Source of the DNA: Paenibacillus sp. NAIST15-1
GTDB lineage: Bacteria > Bacillota > Bacilli > Paenibacillales > Paenibacillaceae
Length of the DNA: 64,000 nt
NCBI RefSeq assembly: GCF_001894745.1
Contig: NZ_BBYF01000008.1
Span: 124,001 to 188,000, forward strand
Direction of reading: 5' to 3'
Below are positions 33,878 through 43,311 of the stretch, piece by piece; position 1 is the stretch's first letter, and each line of letters begins with the position of its first letter. The notes under the pieces are model-generated. The model did not search any database. It was not told the origin of the DNA and saw only the letters and a program-made list of their open reading frames with translations. Both the position numbers and the translations under genes were made by a program.

Positions 33878-34937
33878 AAGGATATGGGCGATGCTGCATG
33901 GGAAGCATAACATCCGAGGACGTTTGTTCTGGTTTGCGCTTCTCAGCTTGTTTTGTACCTTTATTACAATGGCGCTCATGGATACGGTATCGTCCTATTT
34001 AATAGGTCACGGTGTCAGTCCATTAGTGTTTCTATTTCTATACCTTGCATACTTCTTTCTCTTTACACGCGGTTTACTACAAGATTTAAAGAGATTGACA
34101 GAGGGGATCATGTCTATTGCCGAGGGGGATCTGCAATCCCGTGTAACCTTGGATAGACAGGATGAACTCGGCATTATTGCAGATTCTATTAACCATATGG
34201 CGGAACAGTTGCAGCGCATGATTGAGAAGGAGCGTCTTACCGAGCAGATGAAGATGGAGCTTATTACGAATGTCTCGCATGATTTACGCACACCGCTGAC
34301 AAGTCTGATTGGATACTTGAACTTGTTGCAGCAGGAGGGGGCAGCAAGCAAGGAAGAGCAGCTGCGCTACCTTCACAATGCATGCCGGAAGACCGAGCAG
34401 CTTAGCCAGCTGATCAATGATTTGTTCGAATATACAAGACTAGCTGACAATCGAGTGGAAATCGAGCGCTCTCGTCTTGATTTGAGCGGACTGCTCCGCC
34501 AATTGCTTGTTGAATTTGAACCGTTGGCAAGAGAGGCGTCGCTCAAGATTCGGCTTGTCCATGCATCCCAACGTGCGATAATGATAATGGCAGATGCAGA
34601 GCTGCTTGTTCGATCAATGGATAACTTACTAATGAATGCGTACAAGTTCTCGATAAGGCCCGGAGAAATTACGGTGCGGCTCTGGGAGCAGAATTATACA
34701 GTATGGCTGGAAATAGAGAACTGGGGGCAGCCTATTACGAAGGAACAGGAGCAGCGATTGTTCGAGCGGTTCTATAAGGCGGAAGCCTCTCGTAACGATC
34801 AACACGATAGCCCCGGGGCGGGTCTCGGCCTATCTATTGCCTATCATATTGCAAGACTGCATCGTGGTCAGCTCAGCATGTCGCATGAGGAGGGGAAGTT
34901 CACGTTCCGTCTGGAGCTCCCGCTGGACGGTCAGTAA
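33870..34937 (+). CDS. Sensor histidine kinase partner of the OmpR-type regulator
   Basis: A 355-residue kinase with two N-terminal transmembrane helices separated by a very short external loop, a HAMP domain (about 75-130), a HisKA box with His137 (NVSHDLRTPLTS) and an ATPase domain ending GAGLGLSIAYHIARLHRG. The short loop suggests sensing within or through the membrane, possibly with a transporter partner. The TTG at 33870 overlaps the regulator stop; an ATG at 33891 after AGAAGG is an equally possible start. Two DppBC-type permeases follow after a terminator. Confidence 0.9.
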   Translation: MNRRIWAMLHGKHNIRGRLFWFALLSLFCTFITMALMDTVSSYLIGHGVSPLVFLFLYLAYFFLFTRGLLQDLKRLTEGIMSIAEGDLQSRVTLDRQDELGIIADSINHMAEQLQRMIEKERLTEQMKMELITNVSHDLRTPLTSLIGYLNLLQQEGAASKEEQLRYLHNACRKTEQLSQLINDLFEYTRLADNRVEIERSRLDLSGLLRQLLVEFEPLAREASLKIRLVHASQRAIMIMADAELLVRSMDNLLMNAYKFSIRPGEITVRLWEQNYTVWLEIENWGQPITKEQEQRLFERFYKAEASRNDQHDSPGAGLGLSIAYHIARLHRGQLSMSHEEGKFTFRLELPLDGQ

Positions 34938-34999
34938 CAATGGATAAGTCTGGCTTCTCCCCTATACCATGGAGTCAATAGAATAGATCTAGTAGAAGA

Positions 35000-35036
35000 G
35001 GGCACATTTCCAGTTCATTTGGGAATGTGCCTTTTA
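35000..35036 (+). terminator. Intrinsic terminator after the two-component system
   Basis: GGCACATTTCC (35001-35011) pairs with GGGAATGTGCC (35021-35031), one mismatch-like wobble, followed by TTTTA. Confidence 0.85.
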
Positions 35037-35197
35037 TGATGTGGAGGGGAAGAGGATCACCCAAGGAATCAACAATCATAGAAGTACTCTATTTGATGGA
35101 TAAAATAACCATAAAAGGATTGCATCGTCTTCACAATACAGGAATGATATGGTATCACTAGCATATGGATCGCGAGAGAATCACTCAGGAGGAAATT

Positions 35198-36109
35198 ATG
35201 AATCTAGTACTGCATATGGTGAAGTCACTATGCCTCAGCTTTTTTGCATTAATCATGATAATGCTCATTGTCCTATTTCCACGCAAGCTGGAGATCGGCA
35301 TGGAAGGCTATAAGATGACAGCGAAGTATCAGTTCAGCTGGTCGCAGTATGCCGAGAACATCACAGGATTTATACGCGGTATCTTTGTTGACAATACCTT
35401 AGGCGTAACCCGTTACGGGGAAGCTGTAGGTTCTGAGGTGCTGACAGTGATGGGGAACAGCCTAACTATTATTGTGATTGGCTTTCTATTAAGTTTTATA
35501 TTGGGCTTGTTGAAAGGGATTGCTGACTATAAGCTGTCCAAGTCGAAGTGGAATGTGATCGGGAACGGAACGACTTGGTTGTTTCAATCGGTGCCTGACT
35601 TCATGGTCGTGCTGCTCATTCAATGGTTTGTTATTCGATACATGCCGTTTATTCATTTCTTTGAGCAAAAAGAATGGTATGCCTTCCTCATTCCATCTGT
35701 ACTTGTATCCGTATATCCAGCTATGTATATTGCACGAATTACGAGCGCTGCAATTGCGGCGCAGGAAGGACAGATGTACATTCAGGTTGCCAAAGCGAAG
35801 GGAGTGGCGCAGCGAATGATTTTGTTCAAGCACGTTGGCCGCAACAGTATGGGAACGATTTTGTCCCACCTGCCTTCCTTGTTCGGATACACCCTGTCTA
35901 ATTTACTAATGGTTGAATACTTAATGAGTTATCCTGGTGCAGCTCACCGTTTGTTCCAAGCGATTGATTATGATACTAGCTTCGGATCGGGAGTGAATTA
36001 TGAGCCGGGTATCATTATCGGGATTGCATGCTGTTTTACGATTATGGTGGTGCTAGTTCAGTGGATTGCCTTGCTGGCCAAGCGTTCCATTGCGCCGACA
36101 TCGAGATAA
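35198..36109 (+). CDS. DppB/OppB-type ABC transporter permease
   Basis: A 303-residue inner-membrane permease with a first helix (about 8-28), a large loop and a five-helix core. The BPD_transp_1 region contains the EAA-like loop VAKAKGVAQRMILFKHVGRN, typical of peptide/nickel permeases. I use the ATG at 35198, after CAGGAGGAAATT; a start at 35165 has no ribosome site. It is followed by a DppC-like partner, but neither a substrate-binding protein nor an ATPase is encoded nearby. Confidence 0.87.
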   Translation: MNLVLHMVKSLCLSFFALIMIMLIVLFPRKLEIGMEGYKMTAKYQFSWSQYAENITGFIRGIFVDNTLGVTRYGEAVGSEVLTVMGNSLTIIVIGFLLSFILGLLKGIADYKLSKSKWNVIGNGTTWLFQSVPDFMVVLLIQWFVIRYMPFIHFFEQKEWYAFLIPSVLVSVYPAMYIARITSAAIAAQEGQMYIQVAKAKGVAQRMILFKHVGRNSMGTILSHLPSLFGYTLSNLLMVEYLMSYPGAAHRLFQAIDYDTSFGSGVNYEPGIIIGIACCFTIMVVLVQWIALLAKRSIAPTSR

Positions 36110-36122
36110 AGGAGTGTCCTCA

Positions 36123-37025
36123 TTGAAAAACTACACACTATGGATCGGTGGGGCAATGCTCGCCTTGGTTTTATTTGTGATGTACCTTGGTCCAGAATTG
36201 CCGTTCATAGACAAGTCGCTTACACCCGAAAAGCATAGATGGTCAGAGCAGGGCAAGCTCATGCTACCTCCCTACAAAGCTTCGGATCTGAACTGGATTG
36301 GCTCGGATAAGAAAGGCGTCGACAACTTGAGCAAGCTCGTGGTAGGAACCAAGGAGACGGTCTATATCGTCTTCTTCATTGCTCTGCTGCGCTATATAAT
36401 TGCAGTGCCATTAGGCGTGCTCGCGTATAAGCAGAAGGGAGTTGCTCATTGGCTGGTAACAAGCTTGAATCAGATATTCACGTTTCTGCCTGTTATTTTC
36501 TCAGCTATTCTATTACTGAGTATGCCGTTCATCCAATATTCGAGCAATCGTATTCTATGGGTAATCCCAATTCTCGCTTTGCTTGAGGTGGGGCGAGTGG
36601 CACATATTGTGCAGCAGCAGGCGAACCATATCTCACACGAATTATTTGTGGAAGCAGGAGAATCGCTTGGATTAAGTGGATGGCGCCTGGTTCGAAATTA
36701 TTATATGCCGTCGCTTGTACCGGAGATCGTCATTAATTTTTGCATTGATTTGGGCAAGGTCATGCTGCTTATTGGACAATTAGGTGTGTTGAGTATTTTC
36801 TTGACGCACAATTGGGCCGAGGTTGATTACTTCACCATGAAATTTGTGAATACAAGCACCAACTGGGTGTCCTTGCTTGCAGAGACGCGCGCGGATATTT
36901 ATTTAAGCAAGTTCACTTTCGTATTTTATCCCGCGCTCGCTATTCTGTTCACGGTGCTCACCTTCAATCTATTGGGAGAGGGCCTACGACGCCACTTCAA
37001 CCGCCGTATGGGCTCCTATTTATAG
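36123..37025 (+). CDS. DppC/OppC-type ABC transporter permease
   Basis: A 300-residue permease that pairs with the preceding gene. One N-terminal helix (LWIGGAMLALVLFVMYLGPE) is followed by an external loop and a core with VEAGESLGLSGWRLVRNYYMP, the OppC-type EAA loop. The TTG at 36123 follows AAAGGAG and lies 13 bp after the upstream stop, so the two are an operon. ATPase and receptor must come from elsewhere, or this pair has a specialised role linked to the neighbouring kinase. Confidence 0.86.
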   Translation: MKNYTLWIGGAMLALVLFVMYLGPELPFIDKSLTPEKHRWSEQGKLMLPPYKASDLNWIGSDKKGVDNLSKLVVGTKETVYIVFFIALLRYIIAVPLGVLAYKQKGVAHWLVTSLNQIFTFLPVIFSAILLLSMPFIQYSSNRILWVIPILALLEVGRVAHIVQQQANHISHELFVEAGESLGLSGWRLVRNYYMPSLVPEIVINFCIDLGKVMLLIGQLGVLSIFLTHNWAEVDYFTMKFVNTSTNWVSLLAETRADIYLSKFTFVFYPALAILFTVLTFNLLGEGLRRHFNRRMGSYL

Positions 37026-37215
37026 AAGACAGAGAGACGCAATACGATGCGAATTTTGAAATCATCACGTTCGACAGAGACAGAATCCAGCAGGCAGAGA
37101 ATCGAGCGGAGACAGACAAATCTGGCTTGGCGTTATGCAGAAGGATAGCAAGCTTAGCTTCTTCGTAGAGTGGGAAGAGCAGGATGTCTTCATGACATAC
37201 GATGTTCATAAATAG
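37025..37215 (+). pseudogene. Frameshifted C-terminal remnant of an unknown protein
   Basis: Directly after the permease, one frame reads ETQYDANFEIITFDRDRIQQ up to about 37125, and the next frame continues LGVMQKDSKLSFFVEW then EEQDVFMTYDVHK with a stop at 37213. The two pieces join if one base was lost near 37121-37129. The composition is protein-like and the join is smooth, so this looks like the tail of a decayed gene whose front is missing. I do not recognise the family. Confidence 0.4.
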
Positions 37216-37328
37216 AGTGGGGAAACGCATTGCTCCGATTGGATATATGCTTTAGATTATAGAATTATAGACAAAGAAAAATATCCCAATCACAACGAGA
37301 TGATTGCTTAATGGAGGGTGCCGGAGAG

Positions 37329-38618
37329 ATGAGTGTGAAGGCCATCTTGCTAGGAGCAGGAGTGCGAGGAGCAGATGTATACGCACAGCATGCTTTGCAA
37401 TTCCCAGAGGAATTAGAAATTGTCGCGGTTGCCGAACCGGACGAGGAGAGGCGGGCGGTGTTCGCGCGCGAGCATCATATTCAGGCGGAATATGTATTTT
37501 CGGATTGGAAGGAAGCACTGCAAGGGGCACGCTATGCGGATGCGGTGATGATCTGCACGCAGGATCGCATGCATTACGAAGCGACGATGATGGCACTGGA
37601 GCAGGGCTATCACGTGTTGTTGGAGAAGCCGATCTCGCCTTCACCTGAGGAATGCGTCGAGATTGAGGCAGCTGCGAGACGGTGCAACCGGATCGTTCTT
37701 GTATGCTATGTGCTGCGCTACACACCATTCTGGTCCTCTATCAAGCAGGTGATCGATGCAGGCAGCATCGGAAGGATCGTGAATATTCAGTTATGTGAAA
37801 ATATAGGCTTCGCTCACATGGCCCATAGTTATGTACGTGGCCATTGGAGTAAGACGAGCGAGTCCAGTCCGATGATTTTAGCGAAGTCATGTCATGATTT
37901 AGATATTATTCTGTGGCTTATGCAGCAGGATTGCAGGCGGCTGACGTCCTTCGGCTCGCTGTTCCATTTCAAGCGGGAGAATAAGCCAGCAGATGCGCCG
38001 CTCTATTGTACAGACGGCTGTCCGCACGTTAAAGAATGCTGCTATGCAGATTTGAGATATTACTTAGGAGAAGGTCGTCGTCGTGCGCTGCATTTCACGA
38101 AGGATCCTACAGATGAGCATATTCGGGACGTGATTCGCGAGACGCCTTATGGGCGGTGTGTCTTCCAATGTGATAATGATGTCGTCGATCATCAGGTGGT
38201 CAATATGGAATTTCGCAACGGAGCGACGGCTTCCTTTACCTTGTCCGCCTTCACGCATGACAGCTCGCGAATGGTGCAAATATCAGGAACGAGCGGGGAA
38301 ATACGTGGTAACCTAGAAAAGCAGACATTCACAGTATATGATTTTGTTGATGATACCTCACAAGAGATGCATGTCCATGATGAGGGTCGCGAAGGCTGTA
38401 CGGCCATGATGCATGAATTTTGCCGTCTCGTTTCGCAGCCGCATAATAGGAACGACTTATCGGCTGTGCTGCGCGGCTCCGTGCAGAGCCACATGATGGC
38501 GTTCGCTGCCGAACGATCCCGATTGCATGACGGAATGCCTATGGATATTCAGCAGCTGACGCGATATTACCAGCAGGTAGTCAGCAAGCCCTTGGTAGGT
38601 ACATGTTCAGAGCGGTAA
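37329..38618 (+). CDS. Gfo/Idh/MocA family oxidoreductase
   Basis: A 429-residue NAD(P)-dependent oxidoreductase. The N-terminal Rossmann fold starts AILLGAGVRGADVYA, and LLEKPISPS carries the conserved EKP. The C-terminal domain has a Cys-rich insert (CTDGCPHVKECCYAD) seen in one branch of sugar-related members. Such enzymes oxidise or epimerise cyclitols and sugar derivatives; the substrate is unknown. The ATG at 37329 follows GGAGGGTGCCGGAGAG. It is transcribed alone and ended by the hairpin at 38648-38694. Confidence 0.88.
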   Translation: MSVKAILLGAGVRGADVYAQHALQFPEELEIVAVAEPDEERRAVFAREHHIQAEYVFSDWKEALQGARYADAVMICTQDRMHYEATMMALEQGYHVLLEKPISPSPEECVEIEAAARRCNRIVLVCYVLRYTPFWSSIKQVIDAGSIGRIVNIQLCENIGFAHMAHSYVRGHWSKTSESSPMILAKSCHDLDIILWLMQQDCRRLTSFGSLFHFKRENKPADAPLYCTDGCPHVKECCYADLRYYLGEGRRRALHFTKDPTDEHIRDVIRETPYGRCVFQCDNDVVDHQVVNMEFRNGATASFTLSAFTHDSSRMVQISGTSGEIRGNLEKQTFTVYDFVDDTSQEMHVHDEGREGCTAMMHEFCRLVSQPHNRNDLSAVLRGSVQSHMMAFAAERSRLHDGMPMDIQQLTRYYQQVVSKPLVGTCSER

Positions 38619-38647
38619 TGTTCCAACGATCACTCGATAAAAAAGAG

Positions 38648-38698
38648 AAGGGGCTCACCGACGAATGTAAAAATTACGTTTGGTGCAGCCCCTTGTTA
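38648..38698 (+). terminator. Terminator-like hairpin between convergent genes
   Basis: AAGGGGCTCACC (38648-38659) pairs with GGTG-C-AGCCCCTT (38682-38694), with one bulge and a long loop, followed by GTTATT. It separates the oxidoreductase from the convergent MFS gene. Confidence 0.65.
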
Positions 38699-38728
38699 TT
38701 GTAGAACGATGATTCTGTCTTCCGCAAC

Positions 38729-38762
38729 GTAAACCTGTAATTTCTGAGGATTACAGGTTTAC
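38729..38762. repeat. Perfect 13-bp inverted repeat overlapping the MFS stop
   Basis: GTAAACCTGTAAT (38729-38741) and ATTACAGGTTTAC (38750-38762) form a perfect hairpin whose right arm includes the MFS stop codon. It lacks a T tract on either strand, so it may protect the mRNA 3' end or be a protein site rather than a terminator. Confidence 0.6.
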
Positions 38763-39970
38763 AACTCTTTGCTTGTTCCTGCGGCCTTCACTGGAACGCG
38801 GTCACCACGCTGCGTCCAGAACGCCAACCCCATCGTTGCAAGCAGTAATATACCCGTGACCCAAAATACCATGTGGATGGAGAACACACCACTAATAGCC
38901 CCCCCAACGAGTGGGCCGAGCATTCCGCCAAATTGATTCGCGGTCTGATTCAAGCTGAAGGCGCGTCCACGGAAATCACTGTCTGTTGTCCGCACCACGA
39001 GTCCGTTCAATGCTGGGAACACAGCGCAGAAGAAGATGCCATATGTAAAGCGGATAATCGAGAACCACCATATATTTTGAAACGGAATTTGAGCGAGCGT
39101 ACCGATACCGCCCGCGAGCAGGCCGATCAGAAGAACCTTCTGGAAGCCGATGCGGTCGGCAAGCTTACCCCATCTTGCTGCGAACAGAATACTTGCAACG
39201 CCAACAAGCGAGAACACAAATCCAGCTACTAATGAGGCGTCCTTCGCGGAATGCCCGATCTCTACAATGTAGAGAGGCAGAACAGGCTCTATCGTCATGA
39301 CCGAGAATTGGGTCAATAGGGAGAGCAGAAGTACGATCATGAACGGACGATTTACGGATGCGATCCGAATGGTATTGACGATCGAACTGCTGTCCTTCGT
39401 TGGAACGAAGTTCTCTTCTTTTACCCAGAAGATGACGAGCAATGTTGCAATCAAACACAAGATGCCTGCACATGCGAATGTCAGACGGCTGTCGAACAGC
39501 TTCGATAAAATACCGCCAAGGAGCGGTCCCATTATTGTACCGGTTGCAGTTGCGGTTGCCATCATCGACAGGGCATAGCCGACCTTTTTTTCAGGTGTAC
39601 TTGTGCCAACAAGGGCAATTGATCCGGGGATAAAGCCTGTCAACAGGCCTTGCAATATACGGATCGTTAATAGCTGGTACTGATTCGTAACGAAGGCTAG
39701 CATAATATAAGTTACGAATAGTACAATTCCGGCCCGGATAATCATTGGCTTGCGTCCATACTTGTCGCCAATCGCCCCCCAGAACGGAGAAGAAATGGCA
39801 CCAGCGAAAAATACGCTGCTGAACAAAATCCCCGACCACAGCTCAATATGATCCTTTACACCAATTTGAATCAAGAAGAGCGGCAGGAATGGGACGACCA
39901 TGGAAAAGCTTGATGAGACGATGAATGTACCAAACCATAGAATCCATAAATTTTTCTTCCATGTTTCCAT
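38759..39970 (-). CDS. MFS transporter, DHA1 drug-efflux type
   Basis: A 403-residue proton-driven transporter with 12 hydrophobic segments. Conserved elements are GAIGDKYGRKPMI between helices 2 and 3 and ATATATGTIMGPLLGG in helix 5, the drug:H+ antiporter motif region. It probably exports drugs or small amphiphiles. The ATG at 39970 follows AGGAGTGAAAGTCCA. A 440-bp gap separates it from the next minus-strand gene, so it is transcribed alone. Confidence 0.89.
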   Translation of the reverse strand: METWKKNLWILWFGTFIVSSSFSMVVPFLPLFLIQIGVKDHIELWSGILFSSVFFAGAISSPFWGAIGDKYGRKPMIIRAGIVLFVTYIMLAFVTNQYQLLTIRILQGLLTGFIPGSIALVGTSTPEKKVGYALSMMATATATGTIMGPLLGGILSKLFDSRLTFACAGILCLIATLLVIFWVKEENFVPTKDSSSIVNTIRIASVNRPFMIVLLLSLLTQFSVMTIEPVLPLYIVEIGHSAKDASLVAGFVFSLVGVASILFAARWGKLADRIGFQKVLLIGLLAGGIGTLAQIPFQNIWWFSIIRFTYGIFFCAVFPALNGLVVRTTDSDFRGRAFSLNQTANQFGGMLGPLVGGAISGVFSIHMVFWVTGILLLATMGLAFWTQRGDRVPVKAAGTSKEL

Positions 39971-40410
39971 TGGACTTTCACTCCTGTAGTTGTTTTCAGC
40001 AAGAGAGCGATTCCTTCGGAGTGTGTTGTTCCTAGAATCTCGTTTCTATTTGCCTACTTACTTTAGCAATAAACTATTATACACGACCCGCCTATGAAAA
40101 GCTTCCAACGTTTGCATATGCAAACTCGCTGTATCGTATGCGGTGACATGCCGAATGGACAGCATATCCTCTCATAATGGGCATATGATCGAAGAGTCGA
40201 CAACTGAATAGGGGGGCGTATAGAAGGGACAGATTGTCTTCCTAGCTTGAACCTATTCATCTCCTGTCTCCCGTAGGCGCCTAGCGATATATCAGCCAAG
40301 TGTCTATCACTGTCGGCAGCGAAAGAAGCAAAGAGAGCGCCCGCGTAATTTGCAGGCGCTCTACTTCGTAATGGTATAGTATACGTAGCGTTCGCGAATC
40401 ACACTATAGA
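39971..40410. other. Intergenic stretch holding only a terminator
   Basis: This 440-bp gap contains the mqnBD terminator at 40334-40362 and the MFS promoter region. No convincing frame, RNA gene or repeat is seen in the rest. Confidence 0.6.
40334..40362 (-). terminator. Intrinsic terminator after mqnD
   Basis: On the minus strand AGAGCGCC and GGCGCTCT form an 8-bp GC-rich stem around a 13-nt loop, followed by CTTTGCTTCTTTC. Confidence 0.65.
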
Positions 40411-41253
40411 CTACAGGCGAAGTGCGGCTAAATCGAAAGCAGGCACGAGACCTTCCTTCGCTGCGCGGCCAAGCAGTGCTTCGACTGCAGCATAGCCGTC
40501 TTCACCTAAGTTTCTAGTAAATTCATTCACGTACAGGTTAATATGGGCATCCGTTACTTCAGGCGACATCTCCTGTGCATGAGCTAGGACGTATTCACGC
40601 GATGCTTCTGGGTGTGCCCATGCATATTCGACTGATGCGCGTGCCCAGCCGGCGATTGCGTTCACATTAAGCGTGCGGCGGGCGATTATGGCACCGAGTG
40701 GAATCGGCAGGCCGGTATCCGCTTCCCACCACTTACCCAGATCGGCAAGCATTGTGAGACCGTAAGACGGATATGTGAAGCGAGCTTCATGAATAACTAG
40801 CCCTGCATCAATGTGGCCATCTCGAACGGCCGGCATGATCTGATGGAACGGCATGACGACAATCTCTCCGACCCCGCCTGGCACATTCTGTGCAGCCCAC
40901 AACCGGAACAATAGATAGGCTGTAGATCGTTCACTGGGCACTGCGACACGTCGGCCAGACAAGCTGGATGGGTCAGCTGGGGTCGAAGCCGATTCCTTCG
41001 TCAATACAAGCGGTCCGCAGCCACGGCCAAGCGCTCCCCCACATGGCAGCAGGGCATACTCAGACAGTACCCAAGGCAATGCTGCGAATGAAATCTTGAG
41101 CACATCTAACCCGTTTCCGCTCGCTGCAAGGTGGTTCGTGATATCAATATCTGCATATGTTACATCTAACTCCGGGGCACCCGGTATAAGTCCATGCGCC
41201 CAAGCATGGAAGACAAACGTATCGTTCGGGCATGGGGAATAGGCGATTTTCAT
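40411..41253 (-). CDS. mqnD: 1,4-dihydroxy-6-naphthoate synthase MqnD
   Basis: A 280-residue enzyme of the futalosine route to menaquinone, which converts cyclic dehypoxanthine futalosine to 1,4-dihydroxy-6-naphthoate. The N-terminus IAYSPCPNDTFVFHAWAHG is the family signature, with VLKISFAALPWVL and GLVIHEARFTYPSYGL further on. The ATG at 41253 lies 2 bp after the stop of mqnB, so the genes are translationally linked; a longer frame from 41322 overlaps mqnB. The other steps (MqnA, MqnE, MqnC) are not encoded in this window. Confidence 0.93.
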   Translation of the reverse strand: MKIAYSPCPNDTFVFHAWAHGLIPGAPELDVTYADIDITNHLAASGNGLDVLKISFAALPWVLSEYALLPCGGALGRGCGPLVLTKESASTPADPSSLSGRRVAVPSERSTAYLLFRLWAAQNVPGGVGEIVVMPFHQIMPAVRDGHIDAGLVIHEARFTYPSYGLTMLADLGKWWEADTGLPIPLGAIIARRTLNVNAIAGWARASVEYAWAHPEASREYVLAHAQEMSPEVTDAHINLYVNEFTRNLGEDGYAAVEALLGRAAKEGLVPAFDLAALRL

Positions 41254-41255
41254 GA

Positions 41256-41984
41256 TTACAGCACCTCTACTAATACTGCGCTGGCAGCTTCTAATGCATT
41301 CAGCGCTTCTTGAATCCGCCAAGCGGCACGATCGCGCGGTCCGACGGCATTCGATATCGCGCGTAGCTCTAGTACGGGCAGACCGAAATCCTGCGCCGCG
41401 GTTGCTACGCCATAGCCTTCCATGGCTTCAACGGCTGCTCCAGGCACACGTTCTGCCATTTGGGCTGCGGTTGCAGCTGTGCCTGTCACGGTTGCAACCG
41501 TGAGCACGGGGCCGGAACGTGCTGGCAGATTCGCTGCTTGCAGAGCTGTCGCTACTTGAGCGACAAGCCCAGCATCGACAGGAATGCGAGCAGAGCCGAA
41601 GCCAAGCTCGTCCAGACTGGAGAATCCCTCTGGGGTCTCCGCACCTAAATCTGCGGCAATGATGTCGCTTGCGACGACCAATGATCCAATCTCAGCTTGT
41701 CCGGGAAATCCCCCGCCGATACCGGCACAGATGACAAGCCGATAGTTGGATGAACCCTCATTTGCAAGCTTCCGAGCCGTCCGGGCTGCGGCCGCTGCTA
41801 CACCCACGCCACCGAGAATGACGTCATATTGGGGATGATGCTGAAGGCCGCGCAATACGGCATCCCGCTCTGCTGTGACAGAAGTCACAATTAGAATGCG
41901 GCCCTCTGTTGGCTGTTCGGCGGCTTCAGCTGCACTAAAGACAGTTGAAACCGCTGCTGAGGCATCCTTCATTTCCTTCATCAT
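41256..41984 (-). CDS. mqnB: Futalosine hydrolase MqnB
   Basis: A 242-residue nucleoside phosphorylase-fold enzyme that releases hypoxanthine from futalosine in menaquinone synthesis. Family features are LVICAGIGGGFPGQAEIGS, VVASDIIAADLGAETP and the late AVEAMEGYGVATAA with its nucleoside-binding Glu-Met-Glu. The ATG at 41984 follows AAAGGAG with 8-bp spacing. It is the first gene of the mqnB-mqnD pair and shows that this organism makes menaquinone through futalosine. Confidence 0.93.
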   Translation of the reverse strand: MMKEMKDASAAVSTVFSAAEAAEQPTEGRILIVTSVTAERDAVLRGLQHHPQYDVILGGVGVAAAAARTARKLANEGSSNYRLVICAGIGGGFPGQAEIGSLVVASDIIAADLGAETPEGFSSLDELGFGSARIPVDAGLVAQVATALQAANLPARSGPVLTVATVTGTAATAAQMAERVPGAAVEAMEGYGVATAAQDFGLPVLELRAISNAVGPRDRAAWRIQEALNALEAASAVLVEVL

Positions 41985-42357
41985 GTTGGTCGCTCCTTTA
42001 TGATACAAGACAAGCGTTTCACACACACCGTCTATCGCATCGGAAAAATTATATATCGATTTACTTCCTTCAAATTATCTTCTTCCTCAATTTCTGTAAA
42101 GAGGGGATTTATTGTGTAAAGGGGATAATCTATGCTTGCTTCTTATCTTATGTTTATACTAACATATCATAGGATGGTTTATGAATAGAAGCATTTACGA
42201 TTACCAAGTGAGCTCAGGATCGTGAACAGGTTTCCGCAGTGGAAGCAGCGGTTTAGCAGATCAATATCGGTTATGATATTGTTGGGCATGGAATGACTGA
42301 TGCAGATAGATGGACTCAAAAGCAGGCAGATGATTGTTCAGGAGGAGTTGATTAGAA
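41985..42357. other. Intergenic stretch without a supported gene
   Basis: This divergent gap holds promoters for mqnB and the thioesterase. Short protein-like pieces occur (ATG at 42181 reading NRSIYDYQVSS, then a broken frame with GYDIVGHGMTDADRWTQ near 42270), which could be relics, but stops interrupt them. Confidence 0.4.
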
Positions 42358-43113
42358 GTGGTCTCAAATCGTTGGAGTGAGCAACATGAAGTATCATCTG
42401 ATAACTGTGATTACAAGCGCGATTGTCGCTTGTCGACATTAATGGAGTGGATGCAGCGGGCAGGTGATTCCCATCTTGCATCGCATGATGTATCCATGGA
42501 CGAATTGGTAGGCAGCGGCATGGCTTGGATGCTGTTGACCGTGGATTTGGAACTGATGAGAATGCCGAAGTACGGAGATGTACTTCAGTTGGATACATGG
42601 CATAAGGGAGCGAGAGGCGTTCAATGGCTGCGTGATTATGTGGTCTACGATGCAGAGCATCAGCAAATTGCTCAATCCCGCACGACATGGGCACTTGTTG
42701 ATCTGAATAAGCGGCGTATTCTTCGGGCATCCGCATTTCCTTATGATGTTCCTGTCAATAATGAGGATTCTGTGGGGGAGATGCCTGAGAAGGTTGCCAT
42801 ACCAGAAGAATCTTCTCTTCGCCTTGCTTATACCCTCCACGTAAGACAGAGCAGTATTGATATGAACGGCCATTTGAATAATGCCAGATTTGCTGATATA
42901 TGCTTGGATGCGATGACGCAAGAGGAATTGGAACGAGGTGTGTCGCGCTTCCGAATTACGTACCATAAGGAAATCATTCTCGGGGATCAAGTAGATGTAT
43001 ACCGTTCTACTGGTGAAGCGCTGCATGCAGATGATCGCCGCTGCTTTATTCGTGGACAAGCTTCGGATGGCAGTACGTTGTTCGATGCTGAAGTTGTTTA
43101 TCGAGAAGAATAG
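42358..43113 (+). CDS. Acyl-ACP thioesterase (FatA/FatB-like, double hotdog)
   Basis: A 251-residue cytoplasmic thioesterase that releases fatty acids from acyl carrier protein. The first hotdog domain has CRLSTLMEWMQRAGDSH and WMLLTVDLELMRMP; the second has IDMNGHLNNARFADICLDAM, carrying the catalytic Asn-His pair expected in this family. The GTG at 42358 follows GGAGGAG. Bacterial members influence fatty acid chain composition. It stands alone, with a GC-rich terminator after it. Confidence 0.88.
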   Translation: MVSNRWSEQHEVSSDNCDYKRDCRLSTLMEWMQRAGDSHLASHDVSMDELVGSGMAWMLLTVDLELMRMPKYGDVLQLDTWHKGARGVQWLRDYVVYDAEHQQIAQSRTTWALVDLNKRRILRASAFPYDVPVNNEDSVGEMPEKVAIPEESSLRLAYTLHVRQSSIDMNGHLNNARFADICLDAMTQEELERGVSRFRITYHKEIILGDQVDVYRSTGEALHADDRRCFIRGQASDGSTLFDAEVVYREE

Positions 43114-43141
43114 CTGCTGGATGGATGGTGCCGGGGATTGG

Positions 43142-43172
43142 GGAGCGCTAACGTTGCGCTCCTCTTCTCTGT
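43142..43172 (+). terminator. Terminator-like hairpin after the thioesterase
   Basis: GGAGCGC (43142-43148) pairs with GCGCTCC (43156-43162), followed by the weak tract TCTTCTCTGTG. Confidence 0.55.
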
Positions 43173-43311
43173 GACAATGACATTAATCGTCAGAATGATC
43201 GGATTACGTCGGCTAATTGACATAATTGTCGAAAAAAGACATCGTCCTCAAAAGGATGATATGATACTATATTCCTGAAATTGGATTTTTTCGCCTGGGA
43301 GAGTGCAGAAA

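Noticed and set aside
38729..38762. Perfect inverted repeat as an intrinsic terminator
   Set aside because: No T tract follows on either strand, so it is listed as a repeat only.
42181..42350. Short pieces resembling a glutathione peroxidase start (SIYDYQV) and a further broken frame
   Set aside because: The match is only about seven residues and stops interrupt both pieces; recorded only as a possible relic.
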